Shown: in pieces, positions 1-10,665 of the stretch
How positions within the stretch are numbered: position 1 is the stretch's first letter
Layout: the number at the start of each line of letters is the position of its first letter
Source: Platycnemis pennipes
Taxonomy: Eukaryota > Arthropoda > Insecta > Odonata > Platycnemididae
Length of the DNA: 64,000 nt
Assembly (NCBI GenBank): GCA_933228895.1
Contig: OW121856.1
Span: forward strand, 112,815,163 to 112,879,162
Direction of reading: 5' to 3'
Notes under the pieces: generated by a model
Told to the model about the DNA's origin: nothing
Seen by the model: the letters and a program-made list of their open reading frames with translations, nothing else
Databases searched by the model: none
Translations under genes and position numbers: made by a program

Positions 1-785
1 AGCTTCAACGGATGTCTCTACACCATTAGTCAATTCCTTGAAGACCTGGAGCCTAAAAAACTATCCAACTGTTCTTAATAACACGAAACACCTCAGATCT
101 CCGATAGCTGTCCAATAAACTTTCACAAACATCCGAAAATTTAAAAAAAAAACATGGCGAGGGATATAATTTTTATTCGCTGTAAAATGAATAAGATTAA
201 CTTGATGGAAAAATGAAAATTTTCATCAATCAGTCTAAATAATTCTTGACCCAAATGGAATGAGGTCCCTGAACTTGAATTGAGAATGTAAATGGAAAAC
301 GTATTTCAGTTAGAGAGAATACGTTTACTTCTAATTCACCATAAATATTTAATGAGGGGATAAAAAAAGCGATTATCGGATAAATATGTGTAAGGAAGTG
401 ATGACTGGAGAATGTTTTCCCTTTTTGTTGGTAAAAGGATGTAAATCAACCAGAACGAGTACCACAATCAGCACCCAACTGGAGCTGGTGTTCATGGGGT
501 GGTGTTCATATTAATGAAGCTAGAATATGATGACTTGCTGTTTCCACACTGAAAAGCATCGCAATAGTATGTTAAAGGGATTGATTATGCTTCATGAATG
601 TATCACTGTTGGCATAGAATCCTATTGTTAGCAGAAACATTAGAGTTTTTGCCTTTAAGATAAATAAATTTAAGAGTAAAAAAAAAATTAACGTGTAACT
701 ATTAGCCTTCAGGAAAGACAGCACCATTCTTATAGTTGTATTTGTTGGCTAAATGCCATGCTTCCGGAGAAGTGTCAAAAACAAT
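1..785. other. No gene recognised
   Basis: AT-rich DNA without a supportable coding region or a clear repeat boundary. Confidence 0.5.
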
Positions 786-2224
786 ACATCTACACGATCT
801 ACATCTACACGATACCCTGCAAGCCACCGCGAGGGTGTGTGGCAGGGGGTGAAGGTCACCAAGCATTCACTACTAGCATGCAAGCAAGCAACTAAAGGGT
901 CTCATGCAACTAGATTGTTAGTATCTATAGTATTTGAGGGGTTAATACATGCATCATGCACTACAGAATACTCTAAAATATTTCCCCTACCTATCCCTTT
1001 CCTATGCTGCCTATTCTGTTCTCTTATAGTACGGGGGAAAAATGCCATTTTGAATCTATCTGTACGACAATCTATCTCTCTAATCTTATTTATCTGGTCG
1101 AATCTAGCATAATACGCTGGTGTTTTCAATATGTGCCTAACATCTTCAGTAAAGCTATCCGATTGAAATTTCTGCAATAGATTAAATCTGAACTTTAATC
1201 TACGCTCTGATAATGATTCCCACCCTAATTCTTGTATTAATTCTGATACACTACTCAACCTATCGTAACACCTTTTGACGAACCTAGCTGCTCTACGCTG
1301 CACACTGTCTAGTTCTCTCATCAAACCTAATTCATTAGGATCCCATACACTGGCTGCATACTCAAGGTGGGGCCTAACTAGTGAAAAGTAGCATCGCTCT
1401 TTTGTCTTCTCATCACATTTCCCAAGTACTCTTTTTATAAATCCTAGCTTTCTCTTCGCTCGGCCGCATATTTCCCTTATGTGTCTTCCCCACGATAAAT
1501 CTTTAGTGATTGTTACACCTAAATATCTTACGGTTTCAACGTTTTCGATCTTCGTGTTATTAATTCTATAGGATCGCTCTATCGAATTATTCCTCCTCCA
1601 AAAATTGATAGCTACACACTTTTTAAGGTTGAGTTCTAACTGCCATTTGTCGCACCACTCTTCAATTGCATCTAAATCCTTGCTAAGTGATTTCATGTCC
1701 TCTTCGTTTGATATACCCCTGTACACCACCGCATCGTCTGCAAAAAGTCTAAGGTTACTACTAACTACGGTACCCAAATCGTTTATGTATAAAAGAAATA
1801 GAAGCGGACCTACTACGCTACCCTGGGGAACTCCCGATGTGACTTCGATTGTGTCCGACATGATACCATCTATGACAACCCTCTGCTCTCGCCCACTTAA
1901 GAATTCTTTTACCCAACATACAACGTCTTTATTTATACCAAAACTCTCTAACTTCAAGATTAATTTGTCATGAGGAACTTTATCGAAAGCCTTTTTAAAA
2001 TCTAAAAATATCGCATCAACTTCAGTACTGCTTTCGCCGTGGACTAAAATATCGTGTACGAATAAAGCTAATTGTGTCTCGCAAGATCTACCTTTCCGGA
2101 ACCCATGCTGGCTGTTTATGAGTAATCCCTGACTATCCAAATGCCCCATGATCGAACTGACTACTATGTGCTCAAATATCTTACAAGAGATTGACGTGAG
2201 TGAAATGGGTCTGTAGTTACTAGG
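786..2224 (-). mobile_element. LINE (CR1/L2-like, family A), 5'-truncated copy
   Basis: The element's 3' end is at the low coordinate: a short microsatellite tail (TGTAGA repeats on the minus strand) next to the family signature CCCTGCCACACACCCTCG and GGCTTGCAGGGTATCG. Reading minus, the body runs through a 3' UTR into reverse transcriptase sequence. It stops near 2224, inside the NYRPISLTS block that precedes the RT palm, so the copy is 5'-truncated. SINE-like DNA begins right after. Copies of the same family lie at 7.1, 13.5, 18.8 and 34.6 kb. The clade is inferred from RT motifs and the microsatellite tail. Confidence 0.85.
902..2224 (-). CDS. Non-LTR retrotransposon reverse transcriptase, C-terminal part
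   Basis: The frame is open from the truncation point at about 2224 to 902, and the first methionine is at 2149. The protein shows the non-LTR RT series: HGFRKGRSCETQLALF, FLDFKKAFDKVPHDKL (first catalytic Asp), TSGVPQGSVVGPLLFLLYIN and the FADD box in RLFADDAVVY. The usual C-terminal region with EYAASVWDP and VQRRAARFVKRCYD follows. Such enzymes copy their own RNA at a nicked chromosomal target. The apurinic endonuclease and the N-terminal RT part are missing, so this copy cannot move by itself. This is the longest uninterrupted RT frame of family A here. Confidence 0.85.
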   Translation of the reverse strand, partial: PSNYRPISLTSISCKIFEHIVVSSIMGHLDSQGLLINSQHGFRKGRSCETQLALFVHDILVHGESSTEVDAIFLDFKKAFDKVPHDKLILKLESFGINKDVVCWVKEFLSGREQRVVIDGIMSDTIEVTSGVPQGSVVGPLLFLLYINDLGTVVSSNLRLFADDAVVYRGISNEEDMKSLSKDLDAIEEWCDKWQLELNLKKCVAINFWRRNNSIERSYRINNTKIENVETVRYLGVTITKDLSWGRHIREICGRAKRKLGFIKRVLGKCDEKTKERCYFSLVRPHLEYAASVWDPNELGLMRELDSVQRRAARFVKRCYDRLSSVSELIQELGWESLSERRLKFRFNLLQKFQSDSFTEDVRHILKTPAYYARFDQINKIREIDCRTDRFKMAFFPRTIREQNRQHRKGIGRGNILEYSVVHDACINPSNTIDTNNLVA

Positions 2225-2279
2225 TTAATATATTTAGCATCAAAAGTTTCACACAAATATTCACATTAATTGCCATATG

Positions 2280-2395
2280 GAAAAATTCACCTGGACCGGG
2301 AATCGAACCACGGACCTTTGGTTTAATATATACATATTAAACTAAAGCCTTCTGATCTAATCGATTATCTTATCAGTGGGATTCTTTATTTTCCC
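2280..2395 (-). repeat. tRNA-derived SINE or pseudo-tRNA
   Basis: On the minus strand there is a B-box-like GGTTCGATTCCC followed by GGTCCAGGTG, and an A-box-like GATTAGATCAGAAGGC upstream. The middle (TTTAATATGTATATATTAAA) is an AT palindrome that does not form an anticodon arm, so this is not a working tRNA. It sits next to the 5' truncation of the LINE copy. SINE-head identity is inferred. Confidence 0.45.
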
Positions 2396-2430
2396 GTTTT
2401 GCACTGAAAAAATTAACATTTTAAACCCCC

Positions 2431-4540
2431 CAGTCAATTTAGTTTATTATATCTTTGCGATTTAATACGCTACAGTACTAGGCACTTTGAATTCTTTTAT
2501 AATGTCATCGGTAAAGCAGCCTGCCTTCAAATGTTTTCTCTTTCCACCCCGATCCTTTTCTCGCTCTTACGATGGGTATCAGCAGCAGCTGAACGCCAAT
2601 AACCTCATGCCTGGTTTTTTCGCGACTTTTAATTCAGCCGAGACGAAAGGAAGGAAACAGCCAAAGAAATGTAAGAAAGAGGGAAGTGGTGGACTGAGGG
2701 GGGAGGAAGTGTCCCCCCCTCCCCCCTCTCCACTGCCCTTGGGGGTGGCCGTAGCAGCCTCTCCTTCTCCTGGGCGGAACCATCTTTGAGGCGACGCAAG
2801 TTTTTTCTCTGTGGTGATCTGGACTCCGGACGGCGAGAGACCTTCCAGGAAGTTCTATAGGGCCCGAGGTCTCCTTCGGGAATTCCTCGCTCCGAAAAGG
2901 ATCTTCGTTTACGGGACCGTATACATTCTTTCGTTGCCAGTTAAAATTCCTCGAGAGCACATTCTAGCTATCAGTACTTGGCCCGTCGGATGGGACACTA
3001 CGCCGTGAGATCTCGGGTGTCTTTCGTCGAGAGCAGGCTAATGCCGACTCTAGGTTATTCACCGCACTCCCTCCGTTACCTGAAACATTCCTGCTTTCAC
3101 GCAAGTGAACCCACCTATCCAATCAGACGCAAATGACCCAAGTTTTCGGTCACTTCTCCTGATAAGCTAACAAAGGTTTCATTCCTAATTCACGAGAAAA
3201 AGGCAAAGAAAAGTAAGTTATAGAAGAGGAAGTAAGATATAATGGATATACCGAGCAACACACGAAGAAGTTCTAAGATGAATTGAAGATGACAGAAGTC
3301 AGGTGACAGCTTTAAGAACAACGTAACAGTGAGGCATGTTGGACTAAATCTTTTTAAAACATTTTTTTATTTCGAATGAAATGTAGCTACTAATACTCAT
3401 TAACCATGATAATATTCATGTATGTATGCTTTTATGGTGGAAATTCATCCTCTGTCACAACGTTTTTGGAGGTTTTCACGGTACAAAGTAGATCTAGATG
3501 GTCTAATGAAAACATTTTTCGAAGGTAAAAGTGAACTGGAACCATGAAAAGGGGCGCCTTCCGGTGATATGTGTATGAATCAATTAATGGATTATGTAAA
3601 AGAGAATAATTGAATACAAATAATTTAGTTAGCCAATTGAAGAATTGAAAGGAGAGCTACGTCAAACCAGTATTTGGATTTATGACTAACGCTGATGAAA
3701 ACGTAGGCTAGTATATATATATCGTTAGCCGCATGTTTTTTTTTAATGTGTGATGGAAGACAGCAACTTTCTTGCTGTAACAACTTCAGGAAGTGTCAAT
3801 GTTCTGAGCTATCAATGAATGGGCATGGTGCAGGCCAAAGATAAATCGCCCACAGAAATAATCCTCATCAACTGAAGCAACTGATGGGAAATCTGAATGG
3901 CAGCGAGCAATTTTTATTGCTAGAAAACCATCTAAGCCAGCTTGCAGTTCCACCGAAGTCACAGGAATCTCTGAGGGCTCTTGCACGTATATCCGCCCTC
4001 TCCTCGAAGAGGATGGCTCACGGGGATCAACGCCCTGCTCTCACATGAGCGGCGACGTCCGACACTCAGGGCGGCGGAAGTGATCGCATGAGTGACTTTA
4101 ACTTGAAGCTAAAGTCACCATTGCTCTATTTATCACGCAGGAGATACGTCAGGTTGGCCTGGCGATAATCTAATTAAACATTAACAAAAATGTAGCAACA
4201 ATTCACCTTAAAATCCACGCTATTCGATTTTCTGCGTGTCAGAGCTTCGTAGGGAATCGCAGGTAACACAGGGAGAGGAACTTCCTAAAGTTGAAGTACT
4301 GATTAAATCTCGTGCAGAAATTTAAAACGGATAGGTTTGATGAAGACTTTAGTTATACATTAAAAACTCTCGCACAATATCGTCTGTAATCTAACCAGCG
4401 TTTTTTTATATTTATAATCGGAAACTATTTTATATCATATAATTATGTATTTAATAAGTCATGAATCATGGATAAAATTACATTATAGGAAAAAGTCATC
4501 TACATTAATGGGTATATCCACGCCGGTGGTGTGAAAGGAA
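2431..4540. other. No gene recognised; dispersed repeat inside
   Basis: Contains a GC-rich block (about 2690-3060). At 2969-3170 there is a copy of a dispersed repeat with GTCGGATGGGACAC and ACCCACCTATCCAATC. A related copy lies at 5158-5345 in the same orientation. No coding region can be supported. Confidence 0.4.
2969..3170 (+). repeat. Dispersed repeat copy 1 (CCGTCGGATGGGAC family)
   Basis: Shares GTCAGTACT, CCGTCGGATGGGAC, TAATGCCGAC, CACTCCCTCCGTTACC-like and ACCCACCTATCC blocks in the same order with 5158-5345. About 180 bp long and diverged. The family is unassigned; it may be the 3' end of a retroelement. Confidence 0.5.
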
Positions 4541-4614
4541 TGGCCCGTGGGGGGATCGAACCCACGACCTTCGCGTCATTAGCACGACGCTCTAACCAAC
4601 TGAGCCAACGGGCC
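4541..4614 (-). tRNA. tRNA-Ile (anticodon AAT)
   Basis: The minus strand folds into a complete 74-nt cloverleaf. The acceptor GGCCCGT pairs fully with ACGGGCC, the D stem is GCTC/GAGC, and the anticodon stem TCGTG/CGCGA encloses loop CTAATGA with anticodon AAT. The T loop is TTCGATC and the discriminator is A. A-box GGCTCAGTTGG and B-box GGTTCGATCCC are present. Two oddities are position 37, which is G instead of the usual A, and one mismatch (T-C) in the T stem. A run of five Ts on the minus strand lies only about 45 nt downstream. It is either a real gene or a slightly decayed copy. Confidence 0.8.
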
Positions 4615-5065
4615 AGCTGTATGAAGCAAAGGAAAATGTGGAAGTTCATGCATGGAAATCAAATACTTCCCTCTTCTCTCACCTGTTCATCCGAAACTAT
4701 TTGGCTTCCGGACTTAAAGCTATGCCGAAGCGAAGCTCAAAATGCTCGCCGCTGCAGTTCCATGATTCCAAAATAGTAACTGTAGTAAAGATCCGGTTGT
4801 TGATTATCAAATGGCCTCTTCCAAGTTAATCGGTTATTTAACACAAAGTGATTAAAGAGAAACCGTCAAAGCGGATGCGATCACTCTGCACTCAAGCAAC
4901 GGACGTCTTCTTGATACGCACGAAAATGCTATAACGCTTCACATAGCTCTTAGTTACATGTTAGTTACATACTTACATATTTACATCATGCTTACTTGTT
5001 AGCTACGTGTTACTTAGTTACATGCATGATATCTTTTAATTGCATGGCTGCATGGCTTGGTAGCT

Positions 5066-5158
5066 GTTAGATGCTTGTAAACGGTGCTTGTTTAGTGATT
5101 TCACCCGCTGCCACACACCCTCATGGAGGATCGCAATGTATTACGTAGATTTAGATGT
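5066..5158 (+). repeat. Solo LINE 3' end
   Basis: TTTCACCCGCTGCCACACAC, CCTCATGGAGGATCGCAATG and TATTACGTAGATTTAGATG match the 3' end signature of the two LINE families in plus orientation. No coding part is attached. Confidence 0.6.
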
Positions 5159-5345
5159 CAGTACTCCGTCCGTCGGATGGGACGTTAAACCGTCGATCCC
5201 TTGGTACTTCGGTAATGGCTAAATACTGACGCCAAATTACTCACGATTGCTCTTCCGCTCCGTGAAAATTCCTACCTCTTTCCAGATACCCACCTATCCT
5301 AAATAGCAGAAATGACATCAGCTGCCGGACGCTTACCCGATTAAG
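5158..5345 (+). repeat. Dispersed repeat copy 2 (CCGTCGGATGGGAC family)
   Basis: Second copy of the repeat seen at 2969-3170, with CCGTCGGATGGGACGTTAAA, a TACTGACGCCAAATTACTCA block and ACCCACCTATCC. It follows a LINE 3' tail directly. Confidence 0.5.
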
Positions 5346-5459
5346 GACTGCTACTGCTTGAATGGAGTTTATTTATTTTAGGCATGAAAGGAAACCGTTA
5401 GCATGAGTTAGTAGCCAGAAGATCATTTTTAGGAGTGGCATAGTCCTCCACAACTTCGC

Positions 5460-6479
5460 AATGCGACATATACAGCTTCGTCTATTTGCCGATGACGCAG
5501 TAGTGTACAGGGAAATTCTATGCCCGAACGATAAAGAATATTTAAATATTGACCTACAAGCAATTGAAACTTGGTGTGATACATGGCAGTTAGAATTAAA
5601 CTTTAAGAAATGTCTTGTAATGAATTTTTGGAAAAAGAATAGCTCTCCTCCTACCACTTACAAAATAAGTAATAATGAATTAACAAACGTGGAATCCATT
5701 AAATATCTTGGAATAAGACTGACACATGATCTTTCCTGGGGTAAACACATTCGTGAAATAATGGGTCAAGCGAATCGCAAACTGGGTTTCATTAAAAGAG
5801 TATTGGGTAAATGTGACGATCATGTACGAGAAATCATCTACTTTTCCCTTGTAAGACCTCATTTGGAATATGCTGCCAGTGTGTGGGATCCCTACGAAAT
5901 CGGTCTAAATAACGAACTCGAACGTGTGCAGCGAAGATCGGCAAGATTTGTAAAGGGACGATACGATAATTATATTAGCGTAACCAGTCTATTAAATGAA
6001 TTGAAATGGGAATCATTGTCAGATCGCAGGTTGAAATTTAGACTTAATCTCTTCCACAAATTCCAAGGCAATATTTTCAGTGATGATGTTAAAAATATTT
6101 TACGAACCCTAACTTACTATGGCAGACTGGACCATAATCATAAAGTTAGAGAAATTGATTGCCGAACTGACCGATTCAAAATGTCCTTTTTCCCTCGCAC
6201 AATTAGAGATACGAATAACGGTAAATATGTCCTATCGCAGAGTAGTAATGAATAGCATTGGTAGCTGCATGTTGGTATGAGTACTTAAAGCTAACCCTAC
6301 TAACCGAATGTTTTTGCATGTTTTCTTTGCAATTTCTATCTTTTTTAAATAGTGTAGTTCTGACTACTATATTAATACTATTCCTTTTTTATGCATGATA
6401 TGTAGTGCATGTTTGGTGAGCAATCACCCCCTGCCACACACCCTTGTGGTGGCTTGCAGGGTATTATGTAGATGTAGAT
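5460..6479 (+). mobile_element. LINE (family B), 5'-truncated copy
   Basis: The plus-strand copy begins abruptly inside the RT at the LRLFADDAVVY motif and runs to the 3' signature CCCTGCCACACACCCTTG, GGCTTGCAGGGTATTATG and a TAGATG tail. Family B is a sister of family A: the 3' end is nearly the same but the RT differs (WDTWQLELNFKKC-type). Other copies are at 12.0, 14.4, 20.0 and 28.1 kb. Confidence 0.85.
5461..6255 (+). CDS. LINE reverse transcriptase fragment (family B)
   Basis: 264 codons are open from the FADD box (LRLFADDAVVYRE) to the natural C-terminus. WCDTWQLELNFKKC, KYLGIRLTHDLSWGKHIRE, EYAASVWDPYEIG and VQRRSARFVKGRYD can be seen. The catalytic N-terminal half of the palm and the endonuclease are missing through 5' truncation, so the methionine used here is incidental and the product cannot be active. 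Confidence 0.75.
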   Translation: MRHIQLRLFADDAVVYREILCPNDKEYLNIDLQAIETWCDTWQLELNFKKCLVMNFWKKNSSPPTTYKISNNELTNVESIKYLGIRLTHDLSWGKHIREIMGQANRKLGFIKRVLGKCDDHVREIIYFSLVRPHLEYAASVWDPYEIGLNNELERVQRRSARFVKGRYDNYISVTSLLNELKWESLSDRRLKFRLNLFHKFQGNIFSDDVKNILRTLTYYGRLDHNHKVREIDCRTDRFKMSFFPRTIRDTNNGKYVLSQSSNE

Positions 6480-7096
6480 ACAGCATACGAGATCCATGCG
6501 AGGAAAGCTTGTTAAAAGAAATACAGCGTGTGCAAAGGATATCTGCAAGGTTTGTTTAAAGGCGATTGGGTGTAATAGAAGAACTGGGATCGGAGATACA
6601 GTCAACACGCGGGTTAAAATTTAAACTAAACCTTTTGAGTAACTTTGAGGCAAGTGCCCTTGCAAACGACGTGAGAAATTAACTAAGACACGCTGCGTAT
6701 TAGGTTACATTTGATCTGAAAACAACATTAAAGAAAGTATGACACTCGTACCCAAAGATTTAAATAATATTTTTCCCGCGTACCTGCAGTAAGAAAACTT
6801 AATAGGTGACATAGTACCGAAAGGGGTAAATTATACGTAAAATATTGATATTATATGTTTTACCACTACTAATGCATACATGCTATGGAAATATGGATTA
6901 ATGTATTTAACGAAATTCGTTTCTAATCAGTAATAACTTCATTTGTGTGTAGATATTGATCATTTACTTGCGCGTTACTCATATATGTTTCCATTAAGTA
7001 GTAGCATTGAACACATTAGTCTTATGCATGTACAGTGGTATTTCACCCCCTGCCACACACCCCCGTGGTGGCTCGTAGGTATTTACCTAGCTGTAG
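6480..7096 (+). mobile_element. Decayed LINE 3' fragment, third divergent lineage
   Basis: Starts exactly where the tail of the preceding LINE ends. It translates in one frame to an RT C-terminal tail: DPCEESLLKEIQRVQRISAR, then an in-frame TAA, then LKFKLNLLSNFEASALANDV. It ends with CCCTGCCACACACCCCCG and GGCTCGTAGG. It is more diverged from families A and B than they are from each other. Confidence 0.65.
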
Positions 7097-7436
7097 GGTG
7101 TTTGGCAGATGGTGAACCATCACCATGCATGCATGCGAACTGGACGCTCCAAATGATGCCACCCAGCCAGTATTTTTATCCTTTTATGATCACTGCTTAT
7201 GTAGCAAGTTGTGAAGGCGGTAAAAGAGAGGAATTACGTTAATATCAGTTTGCTATGCTGCCTATCGTTTTTTCTCTTAAAGTACGGGGGAAAAATGCCA
7301 TTTGAATCTATCAGCACGACAATCTATCTCTCTAATCTTATTTAGCTGGTTGAATGTAGCATAATACGCTGGTGTTTTTAATATATGCCTAACACGTTCA
7401 GTAAAGCTATCCGATTTAAATTTCTGTAATAGATTT
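7097..7436 (-). mobile_element. LINE family A 3' fragment
   Basis: The minus strand matches the C-terminal RT and 3' UTR of family A: CTCTTAAAGTACGGGGGAAA, CAATCTATCTCTCTAATCTT and AATACGCTGGTGTTTTTAAT. It abuts the 3' end of the preceding plus-strand LINE, giving a tail-to-tail arrangement. Confidence 0.7.
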
Positions 7437-7439
7437 CAA

Positions 7440-8022
7440 TACTGTGATAGATTTATTTCTCTAATAGATTTATATGTAGATAGACGTTTTCCTAACAGTT
7501 ATTGATAACGTTTAAGATAGAAATTCCCAAGAAAAAATACAGCCGATTTAATATTCTCCGCGACAATTCTAAAATCATTGTCATTTCGCCAGCACGTTTC
7601 GCACTTTCCACACCTGTGGCACCCTGGAGAAATTCATTCGCCCTTACGCATTAGCAGGCCCAAAATAAGACCTATGTATGATTGACTAAAATATCAAATG
7701 ATCAAAGGCAAGGTTAGGGTCGCCCAGTAAAAGTCACTCAACGTTGCAGTACTGCGAAGAAATCTGCGGCTCTAATGCACCAAAACATAAAATAGGATGC
7801 GTATTGTGTTTTGCCGTCATTCAACATCGTAAACCTCATACCATCTAGCTAACCATCTAAAATAACGAAGCTTTCTTTCCTGCTTCCACCCTTACCTATT
7901 ATTTATAAGTTAATAATAATATTTGTCATACCCCTCAGGAGTGATCCTCAAACCCTGCATCAAATCACATCCTCACTCCTCCTACATCCGCTTTCAGGAG
8001 CATCCTCATTGCTCAATGATAT
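7440..8022. other. No gene recognised
   Basis: Unassigned DNA between the LINE fragment and the piggyBac-like element; nothing supportable was seen. Confidence 0.4.
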
Positions 8023-10284
8023 TTAACCCATTTGGCGCTGCTGTACTCAAGTGAGTACGGCAAAACAATTGAGGGTAACCATTAGGCTTTATATGCTGTA
8101 GTTGTTATTTACCACTAATTTTGTAAGGAAGCCTAAGTATAATAAAATAATAACAGTTTATGTGGGTACGTTGGAAATTATTATCAACACGTGGATTCTA
8201 GCTCGACAGTGAAAACATTTAGACAGGTAAGCACAACATTCCAATAATTTTAACCATGTAAACACGTTCAAATCAAACTTTTTGTATGTTACGTTATAAG
8301 AAATATAGTTAAATATAAAATAATTAATAATAGAGCTTTTTATATTTTACATCTACCAAGTAATTCACATTGAAACAGTGCTGTACTCAGTTGAGTACAG
8401 CGGCCATATTTGTATAAGAATAGTCCGTTCTATTTTTTAGGTTTCCAATAATGACTTCAAAACGGTACAACGTTTCTAACGCCTTCAAAGGCTAAGGGGA
8501 TGCTATATTTTCTATCTTGAATGATAGTGAGAGCGCCACTGATTATGAGTTAGTAATCATACCACCAGAACCAAGCGTGGTGACAAATGAAAAAGAGGGC
8601 GTCGACGAAGATATGGTTACTACTGCTTTGCCGCAGGATGTACCTGGTTTTGTTGACGTATTCAGGAATAACGAAGATACTGTTCCAAGTTACGCAAATG
8701 ATAGCAGTGATGACGAACCGTTGGCTGCAAAGCGAGTTCGTCAACTGCAACAAAATGCAGCTTGGCATAAGTGTTCTCCAACATATTCTTCTATGTCTCA
8801 AAAAACAACGGTAGAGTTAGATAGATATGGTTTGGTAAAAGACTAACTCAAAGAGCTCAACCAGTACAAATATTCGAAAAAATATTTGATGAAGAAGTCA
8901 TTTGCCTGATAGTTAACTATTTACAATTTTGTAAATCAAAACAATAAACACGCTTTTCAGCTAGATTCTCTAGACTTGAAAAAGTTTATAGGTATGTTGA
9001 TATTTTCCGGATACCATAAATTGCCTAGAGAAGATTTGCATTGGTCATTGGATGAATATGCAGGTGTTGAAACTGTATGGAAGTCTATGCCAAAAAAAAG
9101 ATTCCGGGACATAAAAAAGAATCTCCATATCGCGAGCAATGACGAGGCAAGCAGTTCCAGGGACAAAATGTTCAAAGTTTGACTATTAGCCAATATTCTA
9201 ATGCGAAAATTTCTGCAGGTGGGTGTGATACAAGAAAATATTTCGATTGATGAATCAATGGTCAAGTATTATGGACACCGTCCTGTCAAGCAGTTTATCC
9301 GAGGAAAACCTGTACGGTTCGGATACAAAAACTGAGTGGCAGGAGGTTCTTCTGGATACTGTTACGCTTTTGATTTTTATTGTGGAAAGACAGATAAAGC
9401 TTCAAATGACCCCTTAGGATCAAGAGCAGTCAAAACATTGATTCATAAACTAGAGATAATTCCGAAAAATCACAAAGTTTTTTTTGATAACTTTTTTACT
9501 AGTTGCAATCTTTTAGTAGAGCTCAAGACATTAGGATATCGTGCAAGAAATGAAGAAACAAAATCGAGCATCATATGATTAGAGGTTCGACAAGCAAAAC
9601 GAAATTGTATTAGTTAGATGAAAAGACAATATTGTTTGCACAATGGCTTCAAATTATGACACTATGAGCCACTTGGGGCTGTAAAGCGATGGTGTTCCGT
9701 GCAGCAACAAAACTACAGTAAAAACATGGATGGTGTAGACGAGTTGGACCTATCAATTTCATTGTATAGAATTGCGATTCACGGAAAAAAGTGGTGGTGG
9801 GTCTTGTTTACCTATATGATGGATATGGCTATTGTAAATGCCTGGCGTTTGCATGTTATGAGTCACAGTGATAATGCGGACCAACTTCAATCCCGCCGTA
9901 GTCATGCGAGATACTATTTACGACAAAACACTCAGCATAAAGCTCGATCATCGTCTTCATTGATCCAAGGCTTGCCTCAAGACAGTGTTGGGCATTATCC
10001 TCAAAAGCTGTAGAAATAGTTCCAGTGCGTTATCTGTCATGCAAGAAGGCACTGACGATGTAGACAGTGTCTCAAAACATTATGTGTAGAAAAACCGTGT
10101 TTCGAAAATTTTCACATGTAACCGGCCGGTGTACTCAAACGAGTACACCCCCCATTGGGGGGGATAAAATATGTTTTTTATTTATTTTTCTCACTTTTAT
10201 CTTTATTTAGTGTGTTTATGATAGTAAAATAAATATTTTGTAAACAAAACTCATTTACTTTTTATTTGGCGGTTAATGGGTTAA
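8023..10284 (+). mobile_element. piggyBac-like DNA transposon (dead), with TTAA target sites
   Basis: TTAA at 8023-8026 is followed by CCCATTTGGCGCTGC. At the other end, GGCGGTTAATGGG is followed by TTAA at 10281-10284. CCC..GGG ends with TTAA duplication are typical of piggyBac. The element proper is 8027-10280 (2,254 bp) and holds a transposase pseudogene. Internal palindromes TGTACTCA(N)TGAGTACA lie near both ends (8040-8060, 8381-8400, 10129-10149) and may be transposase binding sites. Confidence 0.8.
8451..10013 (+). pseudogene. piggyBac-like transposase (DDE_Tnp_1_7) with several stop codons
   Basis: One reading frame from ATG 8451 carries a full-length-looking transposase broken by in-frame stops, first after 14 codons (TAA about 8493), then near 8844, 9180, 9333 and 9576. 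All open segments share the same phase. An acidic N-terminus (DSSDDEP) is followed by IFSGYHKLPREDLHWS, then DESMVKYYGHRPVKQFIRGK with the first catalytic Asp region, VFFDNFFTSCNLLVELKTLG, and the C-terminal block GKKWWWVLFTYMMDMAIVNA. These are the family's conserved blocks. Stop codons are spread along the gene, so this is an old inactive copy. Confidence 0.8.
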
Positions 10285-10331
10285 GTACGTAATCTCTCTT
10301 TTCTATCGGTTCAAAATATCATCTGCATACA

Positions 10332-10560
10332 ATGCTACTGCGCGAGGGTGTGATAGGGGTTGACCCTGCAGAAGTAATGCAGTGCCGTCGAGTAATCATT
10401 TCTATTGTTAGTAATTACAGTACCGTGCATAATGGATGCATAATCAACAAGTTTCTCAAGGGAAATATTTTTGTACCCATTTGCTGCTTGTACGCGGTGA
10501 ATATGTGCTATTAATTCATTCCCCTGCAACACACCTCGAGGGTTGTCATCAGATGGGAGA
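10332..10560. repeat. Traces of LINE 3' ends
   Basis: GCGAGGGTGTGATAGGGG (minus-type signature) and CCCCTGCAACACACCTCGAG (plus-type signature) look like decayed 3' ends of the LINE families above. Very diverged. Confidence 0.35.
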
Positions 10561-10573
10561 CGTACATCTCTAT

Positions 10574-10665
10574 CGACATCTACTCAATGCCCTGCGAACC
10601 ACCGCAAGGGCGTGTGGCAGGGGTTGAAGGTCACCAAACGTGCACCATTTACATGCAACATTTAT
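10574..10665 (-). repeat. Solo LINE 3' end (family A type)
   Basis: On the plus strand: CATCTACTCAATGCCCTGCG, ACCACCGCAAGGGCGTGTGG and CAGGGGTTGAAGGTCACC. This is the LINE 3' signature in minus orientation with no coding sequence attached. Confidence 0.65.

Noticed and set aside
1605..1973. Plus frame opposite the LINE RT
   Set aside because: Antisense shadow of the reverse transcriptase.
2487..3008. Frames of 65-108 codons in GC-rich DNA
   Set aside because: Composition-driven, no conserved motif, and part of the stretch is a dispersed repeat.
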